This document shows positions 12,118 through 21,534 of a stretch of DNA of 64,000 bases, in pieces (position 1 is the first letter of the stretch; each line of letters starts with the position of its first letter). The translations under genes were made by a program, and so were the position numbers. The stretch comes from Tipula vernalis (taxonomy: Eukaryota > Arthropoda > Insecta > Diptera > Tipulidae). The stretch spans positions 267,010,057 to 267,074,056 of the forward strand of contig OY282559.1 in assembly GCA_958295665.1 (NCBI GenBank), read 5' to 3'. The notes below the pieces were generated by a model. The model searched no databases and was not told the origin of the DNA. It worked only from the letters and a program-made list of their open reading frames with translations.

Positions 12118-12412
12118 GTTAGCGTGAAGTTTATGACAAATTGACAAAAAACCTTACAACAGCAAAAAAAAGTATAAAAGCAAGTATTACACTTTCTACA
12201 GAATCTATAAGGAGATGGCTTCATATATTTTGTCATTTTTTGACCATTTTTTGAACTAAATAAATGTGGTGAGTTGTGTTAAAGCTCGAAGGTAAAATAC
12301 TAAATAGTTACCCAGAAGTATGTTTTAAAATTATCATTAGGCATTAAAATACAATACTGTAAATATTTTAGCTCATTACAAACGTAAACATTTATTAACC
12401 AATGACATGTTT
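12118..12412. repeat. Left terminal inverted repeat arm
   Basis: It matches the complement of 15526-16077 with few differences: GACAAATTGACAAAAAACC, CTTACAACAGCAAAAAA and GGTGAGTTGTGTTAAAGCTC are shared. The left arm is shorter because the right arm has acquired a MITE (15753-15924) and a few small insertions. Confidence 0.85.
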
Positions 12413-13040
12413 CCTGGATCTGAGTATGCCATCACATTGGTATACATTTAGTGGATAATATAAAGTAATCGCCATATTAACGCGACCCTCAACAAACCGG
12501 TGGTCGATTTTACAATCAGACATACACTAAAATTATGTGTAGTGTATTTTCGAAGGCCAATGACAGGCCATCGTAGAGATTGTTCCCTGGATCTGAGTAT
12601 GCCATCACATTGGTATGCATTTAGTGGATAATATAAAGTTATCGCCATATTAACGCGACCCTCAACAAACCGGTGGTCGATTTTACAATCAGACATACAC
12701 TAAAATTATGTGTAGTGTATTTTCGAACGCCAATGACAGGCCATCGTAGAGATTGTTCCCTGGATCTGAGTATGCCATCACATTGGTATGCATTTAGTGG
12801 ATAATATAAAGTTATCGCCATATTAACGCGACCCTCAACAAACCGGTGGTCGATTTTACAATCAGACATACACTAAAATTATGTGTAGTGTATTTTCGAA
12901 GGCCAATGACAGGCCATCGTAGAGATGGTTCCCTGGATCTGAGTATGCCATCACATTGGTATACATTTAGTGGATAATATACATAAAGTAATCTCCATAT
13001 TAACGCGACCCTCAACAAACTGGTGGTCGATTTTACAACA
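12413..13040. repeat. 173-bp tandem repeat array (about 3.6 units)
   Basis: Units starting CCTGGATCTGAGTATGCC begin at 12413, 12586, 12759 and 12932, an exact 173-bp spacing. Units differ at only a few positions. Short frames in it on the minus strand are a by-product of the repeat. A further copy set lies inverted at 15287-15525, so this is the subterminal repeat of the long-TIR element. Confidence 0.92.
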
Positions 13041-13224
13041 CAGCCTTCGCTAAATCTGTGTGCTAGCGTATTCGAAACCGATATAATTCAATAATTAGTT
13101 TTATTACTTTCTTTTACTCTAGTAAAATAAAGTATAGTAATCATGTAAATTTTGGACCTTGAGATTTTTAGAGATTTATTTGTTTTGAGGTCCCCTGAGT
13201 CCGAAAAAGTGGGTTTCGAAATCG

Positions 13225-13432
13225 TGTCTGTCTGTCTGTCTGTCAGTCTGTCAGTCTGTCAGTCTGTCAGTCTGTCAGTCTGTCAGTCTGTCAGTCTGTC
13301 AGTCTGTCAGTCTGTCAGTCTGTCAGTCTGTCAGTCTGTCAGTCTGTCAGTCTGTCAGTCTGTCAGTCTGTCAGTCTGTCAGTCTGTCAGTCTGTCAGTC
13401 TGTCAGTCTGTCAGTCTGTCAGTCTGTCTGTG
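13225..13432. repeat. CTGTCAGT microsatellite
   Basis: A nearly perfect run of the 8-base unit CAGTCTGT, preceded by a few pure CTGT units, covers about 200 bp. Flanks (GAGGTCCCCTGAGTCCGAAA on the left, GATGGTTTAACCAATCGAAC on the right) resemble a dispersed repeat that also appears in diverged form near 34558-34620. Confidence 0.9.
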
Positions 13433-13960
13433 TCCTCTCTACAGCCCAGATGGTTTAACCAATCGAACTGAAACTTCAGATTTAAGCTTTTCTGATAAAT
13501 TGGGAGGTCCCAGTGAATTTTACTCCAAATCGGCTAACCGGAAGTGGCCACTCCCTTGGTCCAGAAAATTTATTTTGCAAATATCTTAAAAAGTGTAAGG
13601 TTTACAAAAAATTACTAAATACAAAATGTTTCCAAAAATTAAAAACAAATAAAAATAAAAAATAAAAAATTAAAAAAAAAATTTAAAAATTTAAAAATTA
13701 AAAAAAAAATTAAGAAAAAAATAAAATTTCTCAAAATTCTCTGTTCGTAAAAGAAAGTCGTGTGTTGGCCACACCTCCATTTTTTTTTTCTACTCGTATA
13801 TTTCAACGGAAAGAGACAAAAATTTTTTTTTTTGGTTTAGTATATAAGGAAAATTTTTGGTCGTATTTTAATACGTTTTTTGACTTTGTAGAGGAATTAT
13901 CGTTTGTGTTTTTTTATCGTGTTTGTTTTCGTATGCTATAAAAAGTTTTTTTAAAAACTA

Positions 13961-14115
13961 TAGACCCCGCTTTTCTTTGGACATCCTTTAGAAATTATTT
14001 TATTTGGAAATTTTTGTGAATATTGACCCCTCGCTTTCATCTGGACATTCTTCAAATTTATTGTTAGTAATAATTTTCGTTTTTAAATATTGACCTCGGC
14101 TTGCGTTTGGATTTC
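13961..14115. repeat. Three-fold 65-bp repeat upstream of protease ORF
   Basis: Three diverged units begin at 13961, 14023 and 14091. Each has the pattern TTGACCCCGCTTT...TTTGGACATTCTTT followed by AT-rich sequence. Their place about 150-350 bp ahead of the protease frame makes a promoter or leader role possible, but nothing shows it. Confidence 0.5.
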
Positions 14116-14252
14116 TTTTATATCGGTTCTAGTTTTGTTTGTTGTTTCTGCGTTAAGCAGTAATTGTTCTTGTTCCAATAATAAGACCTCTTTAAATCAG
14201 TTTATTTCGTCTGATTCGTTTAAACTAATTATCTAAACAAGATGGTTGGTAA

Positions 14253-15068
14253 AAAGTCGGCCAAAGCAAGCATTATTCTACATGCGGCAGCACTATTCTA
14301 TTAAGCATTTATTCTACATGCGGTTTCGATTCTTTATCGCAGATAATGTTTGCGGCATTATCAGATTATGCCTACTTGATACCAAAAACAAAAACAATTG
14401 ACTCGGAATTTTTTGAGTTTATTAGTCATTTTATAAGATATGGAGAAGACCAATCCACTAATATAAAAAGAACTAATTTAATTTTGAAGTGTTTTAATAT
14501 CACAAAATTTTCTGAAAGTATTGAACATAATTGTGTGTGCAACATTTCAAAATATATAGAGTACTTCTTAAAAAGATCAATACAATTGAGTTTTAAGTGT
14601 CCAATTTGCTTAATGTCACACGAAATGGACAATTTCTATTTTCCAATTGACTATGTCAATTTTAAAGAGGAAGATTTGAAGCAAATAGAAAGCTCATTTA
14701 ATTTTTATGGAAGTAATTGTAAGAATTGCAAACAACCCATCGAGAATCCCGAGGATTTGCAAATAAAAACTCGGAATGGATTTGCAATTTTAGATGTTCA
14801 ATCTATAAATCCCAATACAACATATAGCATTAAAATTAATGAAATCACATGCAACCTGAATTTGGGAAATATAAATCTTTCACTGGTCGCTATTATTCAC
14901 TATCAACATTCACGAATTCGAAATTCCCCAGGCCATTACGTAGCTTACATCAAAAGAAAAACTGGATCATGGGAAATACATGATGACTTGGCAGGAGATA
15001 TTTTAGAAACTAACTCCCATAATAAAGTTAACCCCGTGTCCCTCGTATACATTGAGTCTAATAAGTAA
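14253..15068 (+). CDS. Ubiquitin-specific-protease-like (C19) domain protein in a transposon
   Basis: The frame is open from 14253 to the stop at 15066-15068. The longest ATG product is 240 residues from 14346, but the catalytic box lies upstream of that ATG: STCGFDSLSQIMFAAL, with the Cys codon at 14319-14321. The middle has two CxxC pairs (C85/C88 and C125/C128 of the 240-residue frame) that look like the zinc ribbon of USP fingers. The C-terminal part has NSPGHYVAYIKRK with the catalytic His at residue 197 and WEIHDD after it. So Cys box, fingers and His box occur in USP order in a compact protein. The real start is unclear: an ATG at 14242 is one frame off, and the bases ATTCTACATGCGG are duplicated at 14271-14324, which may hide an indel or an upstream exon. 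Predicted role: deubiquitinase or related protease serving the element. Confidence 0.7.
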   Translation, partial: KVGQSKHYSTCGSTILLSIYSTCGFDSLSQIMFAALSDYAYLIPKTKTIDSEFFEFISHFIRYGEDQSTNIKRTNLILKCFNITKFSESIEHNCVCNISKYIEYFLKRSIQLSFKCPICLMSHEMDNFYFPIDYVNFKEEDLKQIESSFNFYGSNCKNCKQPIENPEDLQIKTRNGFAILDVQSINPNTTYSIKINEITCNLNLGNINLSLVAIIHYQHSRIRNSPGHYVAYIKRKTGSWEIHDDLAGDILETNSHNKVNPVSLVYIESNK

Positions 15069-15186
15069 GTATATTATGATTATCCGGCAGGTGTGAAGTT
15101 TTTCTACACTTTTTTTGAAAACAAATTTATGCGACTGTACAAGGACGTTGTTCTCTGTTTACCAAATAGCATGAATCTTAGCTGTA

Positions 15187-15285
15187 ATAATTAATCATTA
15201 ATCATTAATTATTATTTATTAATTATAATTATTAATTATTAATTATTAATTACTAATTAATTAGTATTAATAATTAATTATTGAT
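15187..15285. repeat. AT-rich simple repeat
   Basis: About 100 bp of TTAATTATTAATTA-type sequence, heavily self-complementary, separates the protease ORF from the inverted 173-bp repeats. Confidence 0.85.
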
Positions 15286-15286
15286 T

Positions 15287-15525
15287 GCGATTACTTTATA
15301 TTATCCACTAAGTGTATACCAATGTGATGGCATACTCAGATCCAGGGAACAATCTCTACGATGGCCTGTTATTGGCCTTCGAAAATACACTACACATAAT
15401 TTTAGTGTATGTCTTATTGTAAAATCGACCACCAGTTTGTTGAGGGTCGCGTTAATATGGCGATTACTTTATATTATCCACTAAATGCATACCAGTGTGA
15501 TGGCATACTCAGATCCAGGAAACAT
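15287..15525. repeat. Inverted partial copy of the 173-bp array
   Basis: About 1.4 units of the 173-bp repeat run in reverse complement to those at 12413-13040, ending in GGCATACTCAGATCCAGG next to the right terminal arm. Copy number differs between ends (3.6 versus 1.4), as expected for unequal exchange after insertion. Confidence 0.9.
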
Positions 15526-16077
15526 GTCATTGGTTAATAAATGTTTCTATTTACGTTTGTTATGAGCTAAAATATTTACAGTATTGTATTTTAATGCCTT
15601 ATGAAAATTAACAAAAACTTCATTTTTATTATAATTTTAAAACATACTTCTATATAACTATTTAGTATTTTACCTTCGAGCTTTAACACAACTCACCACA
15701 TTTATTTAGTTTTCAAAATTTTTGAATATAAAATTAAATTTTTTTCGAATTACAGTGAAACTTCTATAAGTCAAATCACTAGTTGCCAAAATAGTTTGTT
15801 CGAGTTAAAGAAAATTCGATATATAGAAATTCCTTCCCAATACAAATTGTGGCTCCTGCCACAATAAAGTTCGATTTATGGAATAATTCGACTAATAAAA
15901 GTTTAACTTATGGAAGTTTTACTGTAGCAAGTGTAAGCTACACAATTTTGTCAAAAAATGACAAAATATATGAAGCCATTTTCTTATAGATTGTGTAGAA
16001 AGTGTAATATGTACTTGCTTTTACACTTTTTTGCTGTTGTAAGGTTTTTTGTCAATTTGTCATAAACTTCACACTAG
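15526..16077. repeat. Right terminal inverted repeat arm
   Basis: It is the complement of 12118-12412. It contains an extra 172-bp MITE and its TA duplication, plus short insertions (for example TTAACAAAAACTTC near 15607). Confidence 0.85.
15753..15924. mobile_element. pogo/Tc1-like MITE, TA duplication
   Basis: The ends CAGTGAAACTTCTATAAGT and its near-complement ACTTATGGAAGTTTTACTG bracket 172 bp, with TA on both sides (15751-15752, 15925-15926). CAGT ends with TA duplication and the CTTCTATAAGTC motif are typical of pogo-group MITEs. The left TIR arm of the host element lacks it, so this insertion came later. Confidence 0.85.
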
Positions 16078-16189
16078 TGCCTTTGTGTCATTAATTCTGA
16101 TAATTGTTGGTCAGCACTAATATTTTCTCTATATCGTCTAATCGCTTGGTTTCTTCGCGTATTGCGACCAATATTTGAGCGTCTCATTT
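16078..16189 (-). pseudogene. Helitron protein N-terminus
   Basis: From the ATG at 16189 the frame reads MRRSNIGRNTRRNQAIRRYR and on to ELMTQR at the element junction. MRRSNIGR is the usual start of insect Helitron proteins. It continues in frame at 12117 after removal of the long-TIR element. This fixes the 5' side of the Helitron to the right of 16189. Confidence 0.85.
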
Positions 16190-16700
16190 TTATGAAAGAA
16201 ACACTTAATTTTACAATACAATGGAATTATCTTTAACTGTTACTTCGTGTTGTTGGTAACACAATCAATAATTGAAAATGTATGCACTTTTAAGCGTCCT
16301 GCGATCAATGTTTTCGCGTACTCTTTTATTTTTGTAAAATTTTATTTTTAATTGTAATTTTACTTTAACTAATTTGTTTTTAACAGTTATTTTGTGTAAA
16401 TTAATAAAAATCACTACGTAATAACGTTTTTTTGCGTCCTACGATGTATTCTTGCGCGTGCTGTAATGAAACTAAATTAATGTCAAAAATAGCGGTATTA
16501 CCACCTACTATCTTGAAAACAGCGCCACCTATCGGGTTCAAATTTCACAAAAACCCAAATAGCAACGAAACAAACCTATGGTTAAAATCTGAAGTTCCTA
16601 AGATGATTCGTTGCTAAGAAACAGAAAAACCGTTATATCTTGGAAACAGCGCCAGCTTCCTGCGATGTCTGGTTCCTGAGAAAGGCTATTACAATCTTTA
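16190..16700 (-). other. Helitron 5' leader region
   Basis: This non-coding sequence lies upstream of the Helitron start. It contains two similar blocks (GCGTCCTGCGATCAATG near 16300 and GCGTCCTACGATGTATTC near 16432) and CAGCGCCACCTATCGGG-type sequence (about 16520-16545). The exact 5' terminus of the Helitron is not visible to me. Confidence 0.4.
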
Positions 16701-18100
16701 CAGACACCATTTTTATAAATTAGATATATTTTTTCTTCGTATGCAAAATAATAAAAGCTGCTGACTAGCATTTTATTAATTACATTGGTTTATGCTGAGG
16801 CGGCAATATTGTTGTACGTAGTTGTTGCAGGAGGTTGGACATGTGGTTGTTGACAACATAGCTTGTTGACCTGTTGAGTTTGCCTTAACAAGTTATTATA
16901 TTTAAAAAACTTCACAAAACCATCTTTTTAAAAAAAAACTTTTCCAGTAAAAGGAAAAACTTCTCACATGGCAACCCTGGTCGTAGCTGCCTGATGAGTA
17001 GGCCAACTTTTTATCAGTACGAAACCAAACTACCCAAGGAGCTTAAGGAAAATGCTCACTTTAAAGAGTTACATGCTTTGTAAAACCCTTGGAGTCAAAT
17101 CACGGCGGGATGATATTTCTGCTTGTTATTAGTAGATGTATTGTGAGTAGATGGCTCTTTATTTTAATGTCGCACAAAGGCGTAAATATTGGGATGCTGT
17201 CAAAAATAATATATGTGTCTATAAGAAAAGCCAAAAAATCATGTACATAACAGACAAATTAAAAAACTTCTAATGAAGCTATAGTGAATGAAGCTATTGA
17301 ATCTAATTATTTTATTAAATTTTAGGTGTGCCTAAATCTGATAACGTACAAGTAAATAAACACCTCAATTTAAATACGTGAACAAAACTTTAAGTTATGC
17401 AAAAAGCTGTTCGTTTAACGAATTTATTATTCATTTTCTACTTTACGAGATGAACTCAATATAACTTATAAAAAAGTTAATGAAAATGAACCATAACACG
17501 TTCTTCATTGTTTTGTCTTCTGATGAACTGCAACATGACGAGATAACCCACAGCATAAAAATGTTATTAAATATTTTTTTTTTAAGTATTTTTGCTGTAA
17601 ATTATGAACATAAAGTTTATGCGTACGACTTGTGGCGGTTAGTATTGCTATAGTAGAAGAGGCAATAAAACAGTCATATCGTAAAAATGTACACACAATG
17701 AAATGAAGTGAAAATTAGGTATTTAGCAAATATAATTTACATGATAATAAAAATTATGTTATTAAGATTTTAGTATAAGCAATGTATAAAATGAATCGAT
17801 GAATCCAAATTAAAAATTATTTCGCCATTATCAATGAATTAGCTGTAGAAAATTACCGTACCTCTTTTAAAGGTTATTCAATTTAATAATCAATCTTGTT
17901 TCTACGACAAAACCCTGAATAAATTATCCCAACATTTATTTTTCGTAAACATTAAATATGGCTCATAGCCTGTCTGTAACTGACCCCCATTTTTCTATTA
18001 TTAATAATTTAACATGACATTTTTCATCTGTTTTAATCCTTTTAGCATGTTAAAGGTTATAAAAACAGCAACACAACTATTTATTGTAAAAACGATATTT
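16701..18100. other. No recognisable gene
   Basis: AT-rich sequence. Short frames such as 17505-17696 have no family features. I see nothing else I can support. Confidence 0.5.
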
Positions 18101-18105
18101 GGAAA

Positions 18106-20884
18106 TTATCTGAATGGAAAAATTTGTGTGGCGCGTAATATAGGTGAAGGTAGTCCGAAAAAAAGTATTTTCATCCCGAAAAATTGATGTGTCCTCGCTA
18201 AATTCCGGGAAGCAACATGGTTGCTGACGTTAACGACCAGTTGTCTGGAATTGGATTTCGCGTAGACATGCTTGCAGATGGCCACCCCACCGGCTGCGTT
18301 AGTGGCCGATGAGGTGTGGTTATTTATTCGAAATGGGCTCCTCATCATGACGCATCCAAGTTACGCTTAGTGCCAAGTAGTCACATCGCTATGTATAATA
18401 GAGTCTGTGTCAATATCGCCCGCATGACACCTGAGACTCTGCACATTAAAATTGAGTACGAGTGTCTGCATGGGTGCGGCAGTCTTGTTGCAAAAATGTT
18501 GCGCCTTCTTTGTTACTGTGGGAAGCAAGTAATGCTTGGGCCGTCCGAATTCGTCGCGGGCCTTTCGCATTGCCGGCGCATAGTTTCCTCTTCTCCCGTG
18601 CAAGAAGCGGAATGGGACATCATTGTCGTTAACTATGAATAAACCATGTAGTCTGGTAACTCTACGGAGTGCCACATAGATGAGCTGCTGCGGTTGCTGA
18701 GTCGAGTACTCAGAACTCGAACCAAAGAGCCATAATCGATGTCAAAACATCTGTGTCATCTTCTGCTACTATTTTTTGTATATCTGATGTTGCGAAGCTG
18801 CTGTTAGCCAAGCCTTTGTTAGCCGGCAAGCGCAGGTTTTTGGTTTCTGTTATCGATGTTGATCACATAACGTTCAATTTCATACTGTGCATCTAGATTG
18901 TTGTCGTACTAAAATAGATATATAGCGCCGATAGCGCCGTTCACCAAACGTCCATATTGGCTGTGATATAGCCAACTGTAAGCGGAATCATGTAAGGCAT
19001 GCCGTCCGAATCTGCCACCATAAGTGTATGCAGTTTTGCACGGCATTTTTTCAGCGTTCGTCGAGTGACCCACGATGATATCTCTGGCTGTGCTGTGTAG
19101 CGCGTTTTGGGTGACATTTCATTTGTACGAGTCAATGTCACGATTGCAGTGAAATAAAGGTACGGTGTTCGACTTGTGTCGCGACTCTATTAGTTCCGCT
19201 TCGAAATCATCGAGCCGTAGTCCGTTACCTTCTTTGGTCAGAATCCTGGAGAACTTCTCATCCAACTGCCTGATGGCTCGTTTTAGTGGAAAGTACTCAA
19301 TATTTTGCCAGAGGATTGGTCGATACGCGTACCGGTGACAGCTGTTTTAAGTCACCGCACATATAAATGTCCAAACCGCCAAATGGTTTATCATAATCGG
19401 AAGTAATCTGCTGCAGACACTCGTTCGTTTTCTGGAACACGGCCGAAGTCAGCATGCTAATCTCATCTTTGATGATGCACCTGACGCCTACAAACATATT
19501 TCTTTAACCGTGCAGAACTTCAATGGGTAGCACGATCGTTCTCCTGAACATACTCTGACGAAACGCGGAATGTACTATTATATATCGTCGTCGCCGCCTT
19601 GCCGGTACTTCCGCAAGCCACATACGCGTTACGCAGAGAGTTGTACTGTTGATTGAATCGATTGTAAGTTTCCATCAGCAATTTTAACGAGTATGTTTTG
19701 CCACAGCCCGCTGTGCCAGTAAACAATACCTGGAGGAGCCCCGAGTCTGCGTCGCCCATTCGATGGATAGCCTCCTACAGAATGCACAGAGCCTGTACCT
19801 CGGTCGTAACCTTGTCGATGTCCTCGTTAGCCTCGAACAGGCGGCACCTCTGTATTATGAGCTCCTCGTTGTCATCCTACATATCTAGGAATCTGACAGG
19901 TAGAGTAGCACCATCTCTCTCTTACAGTTGACTGTGTCATCCAGCTCATAGTGACGATACCTGATAATTCGCCCCTGTGCTCGCTTTTTGTATTTTGTGC
20001 TGATGCTATCTTTCCACACTTTGCCGTTTTCATTGGTGCCGCCATCGGCTGCTTCGTTACAGTTGTTGTTCTCGACCAATTCGTCTTGGTCGAGACAGTC
20101 GCGTTTTAATGCTTACCAGGCTATGAACTCGGCCAGACAGACAGAATCGAGCTCCAGCGGCTGTATACGTTCTTGCTCCAGACATCTGTACTGTCGGGAA
20201 CGTCGTTACTGCTCACCGAACACAACGATTTTATCAAAACGATATACTCTTTGGAGTCGTCGTTCAACAATAGCAGAATGTGAGGATGGCGGCTGCCTCG
20301 GTGTTAAAATTCAATTCGTGTAAAGAAATCCGAGACCCTATAGCGGCCGAATATGTTGTAAGCTCGCACCGACCGCAGCATATTCATCATACAGCCCACG
20401 GGTATGTGGAAGTACGTGCAACAGGTAACCGGAGCCTCTCTAACCAGCATTGATCGCTGTGACCGATTCATCGACTCACCGTCCACGCCGGGAAACCGCT
20501 TGCTCAACCTGTTCAGTAGGTTGAGAAACTTTGGCCATCGTATTTCATTCGTGCTCAGAGTCATAAAGACAGTAGGTTTGCCGAGTTGGCGAATCATGGC
20601 GAACAGGCCTCGTTTTCTGACAGACCAGAACTGCATGGAGTTGGGCACCGACTTTGGAAATGTCAGATTCTTTTCAAGGCGCAGTTGTCCAAGAATTCTT
20701 TGTTTTCAAGCATCCGGCGCGTAACTTTCTCGGTCGACCATCCGCAGTCGCAGCAACTTTGCAGACGTCTTAATCCCATCGGTCTGTCCAGCATACGGTA
20801 CGTCTCTATGTTTTTTTCATGCTGTCGAAGACATGAATCATGCTTGAGGACATAATACGCAATAACCTCGTCGATGGATTTCAT
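18106..20884 (-). pseudogene. Second Helitron: Rep/Pif1-like helicase remnant
   Basis: Read right to left it gives RRLQSCCDCGWSTEKVTRR, FAMIRQLGKPTVFMTLS, and DFFTRIEF followed by HRGSRHPHIL (the Rep histidine motif, after one stop at about 20304). It continues with GRIIRYRHYELDDTVNC (19885-20079). Pif1-type helicase blocks follow: Walker A FTGTAGCGKTYSLKLL (19520-19759), Walker B-like IIKDEISML and GGLDIYMCGDLKQLSPVR (19297-19497), and the C-terminal ALRRVTRLHGLFIVND (18367-18675). It is broken by many stops and shifts. It is a different subfamily from the first Helitron and is visibly richer in G+C than its surroundings. Confidence 0.85.
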
Positions 20885-20894
20885 CTTTAAGTCT

Positions 20895-21370
20895 CAATAG
20901 AGATCTTCATTTCTAATATATCACAGGGCATTTCTTATCATGGGGCATTTGTGGGGGTTTGGCAATGTTCCGAAGTACCTTGTTTTAGAATGTCTGTATC
21001 ATCTTGACGTTTTCTTGGTACACACCTAAAGCTGTATACCGTAGGTCCATACTGGATAAAAAATTTTCCGGTACAGAAGCACTTTATTATATATGGATAG
21101 TTCAGAGTGTCTACCTATGAGCCGTACATTTCCTTTACTTCATATTCAGTTCCTCCTTTTTCTGTTTGACATGTTCTTTCCATTTTAACTTGCCACCTAG
21201 CATCACACCTAGATATTTCGCCGTATTCGTAAGCAACTTGTTTATTGTTAATGATGATTGGGGTTATGTTAGAATTGGTTTTATTAGTAAAATTCATATG
21301 CACATATTTGGTTTCGTTGAGTTTGATTCTCCATTTTCGGTGACGTTTTCATATAAAATGATTATTACGA
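20895..21370 (-). pseudogene. Jockey-like LINE ORF2 C-terminal fragment
   Basis: On the minus strand, HMNFTNKTNSNITPIIINN (21115-21303) aligns by eye with HINFTNRRIEHIPITINRE of the LINE at 3611-8271. After shifts it continues with a YLG-like block, SELSIYNKVLLYRKIF and VWTYGIQL. It is thus the tail of a related but older Jockey element without ends. Confidence 0.7.
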
Positions 21371-21534
21371 AAATTTTGATGACATTACCGGTTGAATAAT
21401 AACTATTTTCATAGTACTTGGGGCGGGGGGTCGACAACGAATGCGGTTAAACTCTAATAAATTTGCGTTCACGATTATTAACAGAAGAGTTGTGAATGAA
21501 GTCACAAATTAACAAAGTATCAAAATAAGAGCGA

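Larger units (their letters stand above)
12118..16077 (+). mobile_element. Long-TIR (Mutator-like) element carrying a USP-like protease
   Basis: The insertion has a 10-bp target duplication TGCCTTTGTG (12108-12117 and 16078-16087). It splits the Helitron codons T-Q-R and Q-R-N, which rejoin perfectly. The ends begin GTTAGCGTGAAGTTTATG and, on the other strand, CTAGTGTGAAGTTTATG, followed by long inverted arms of about 300 and 550 bp. Inward lie 173-bp tandem repeats in inverted orientation, a CTGTCAGT microsatellite, an AT-rich leader and the protease ORF. Long arms plus a 9-10-bp duplication fit Mutator-like elements. No MULE transposase is present, so it would be non-autonomous. The superfamily is inference. 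Confidence 0.75.

Noticed and set aside
12448..13018. Three near-identical minus-strand frames of 68-82 residues
   Set aside because: They are the 173-bp tandem repeat translated; the unit is not a multiple of three and the frames break between units.
12413..13040. CRISPR-like direct repeats
   Set aside because: Repeats are contiguous 173-bp units without spacers in a eukaryotic transposon.
13152..13589. Open frame of 145 residues rich in Ser-Val-Cys-Leu
   Set aside because: It is the CTGTCAGT microsatellite read as codons; the unit length of 8 gives a repeating 8-residue pattern with no other support.
18316..20855. Plus-strand frames up to 111 residues
   Set aside because: They mirror the second Helitron's minus-strand protein, which has clear family motifs.
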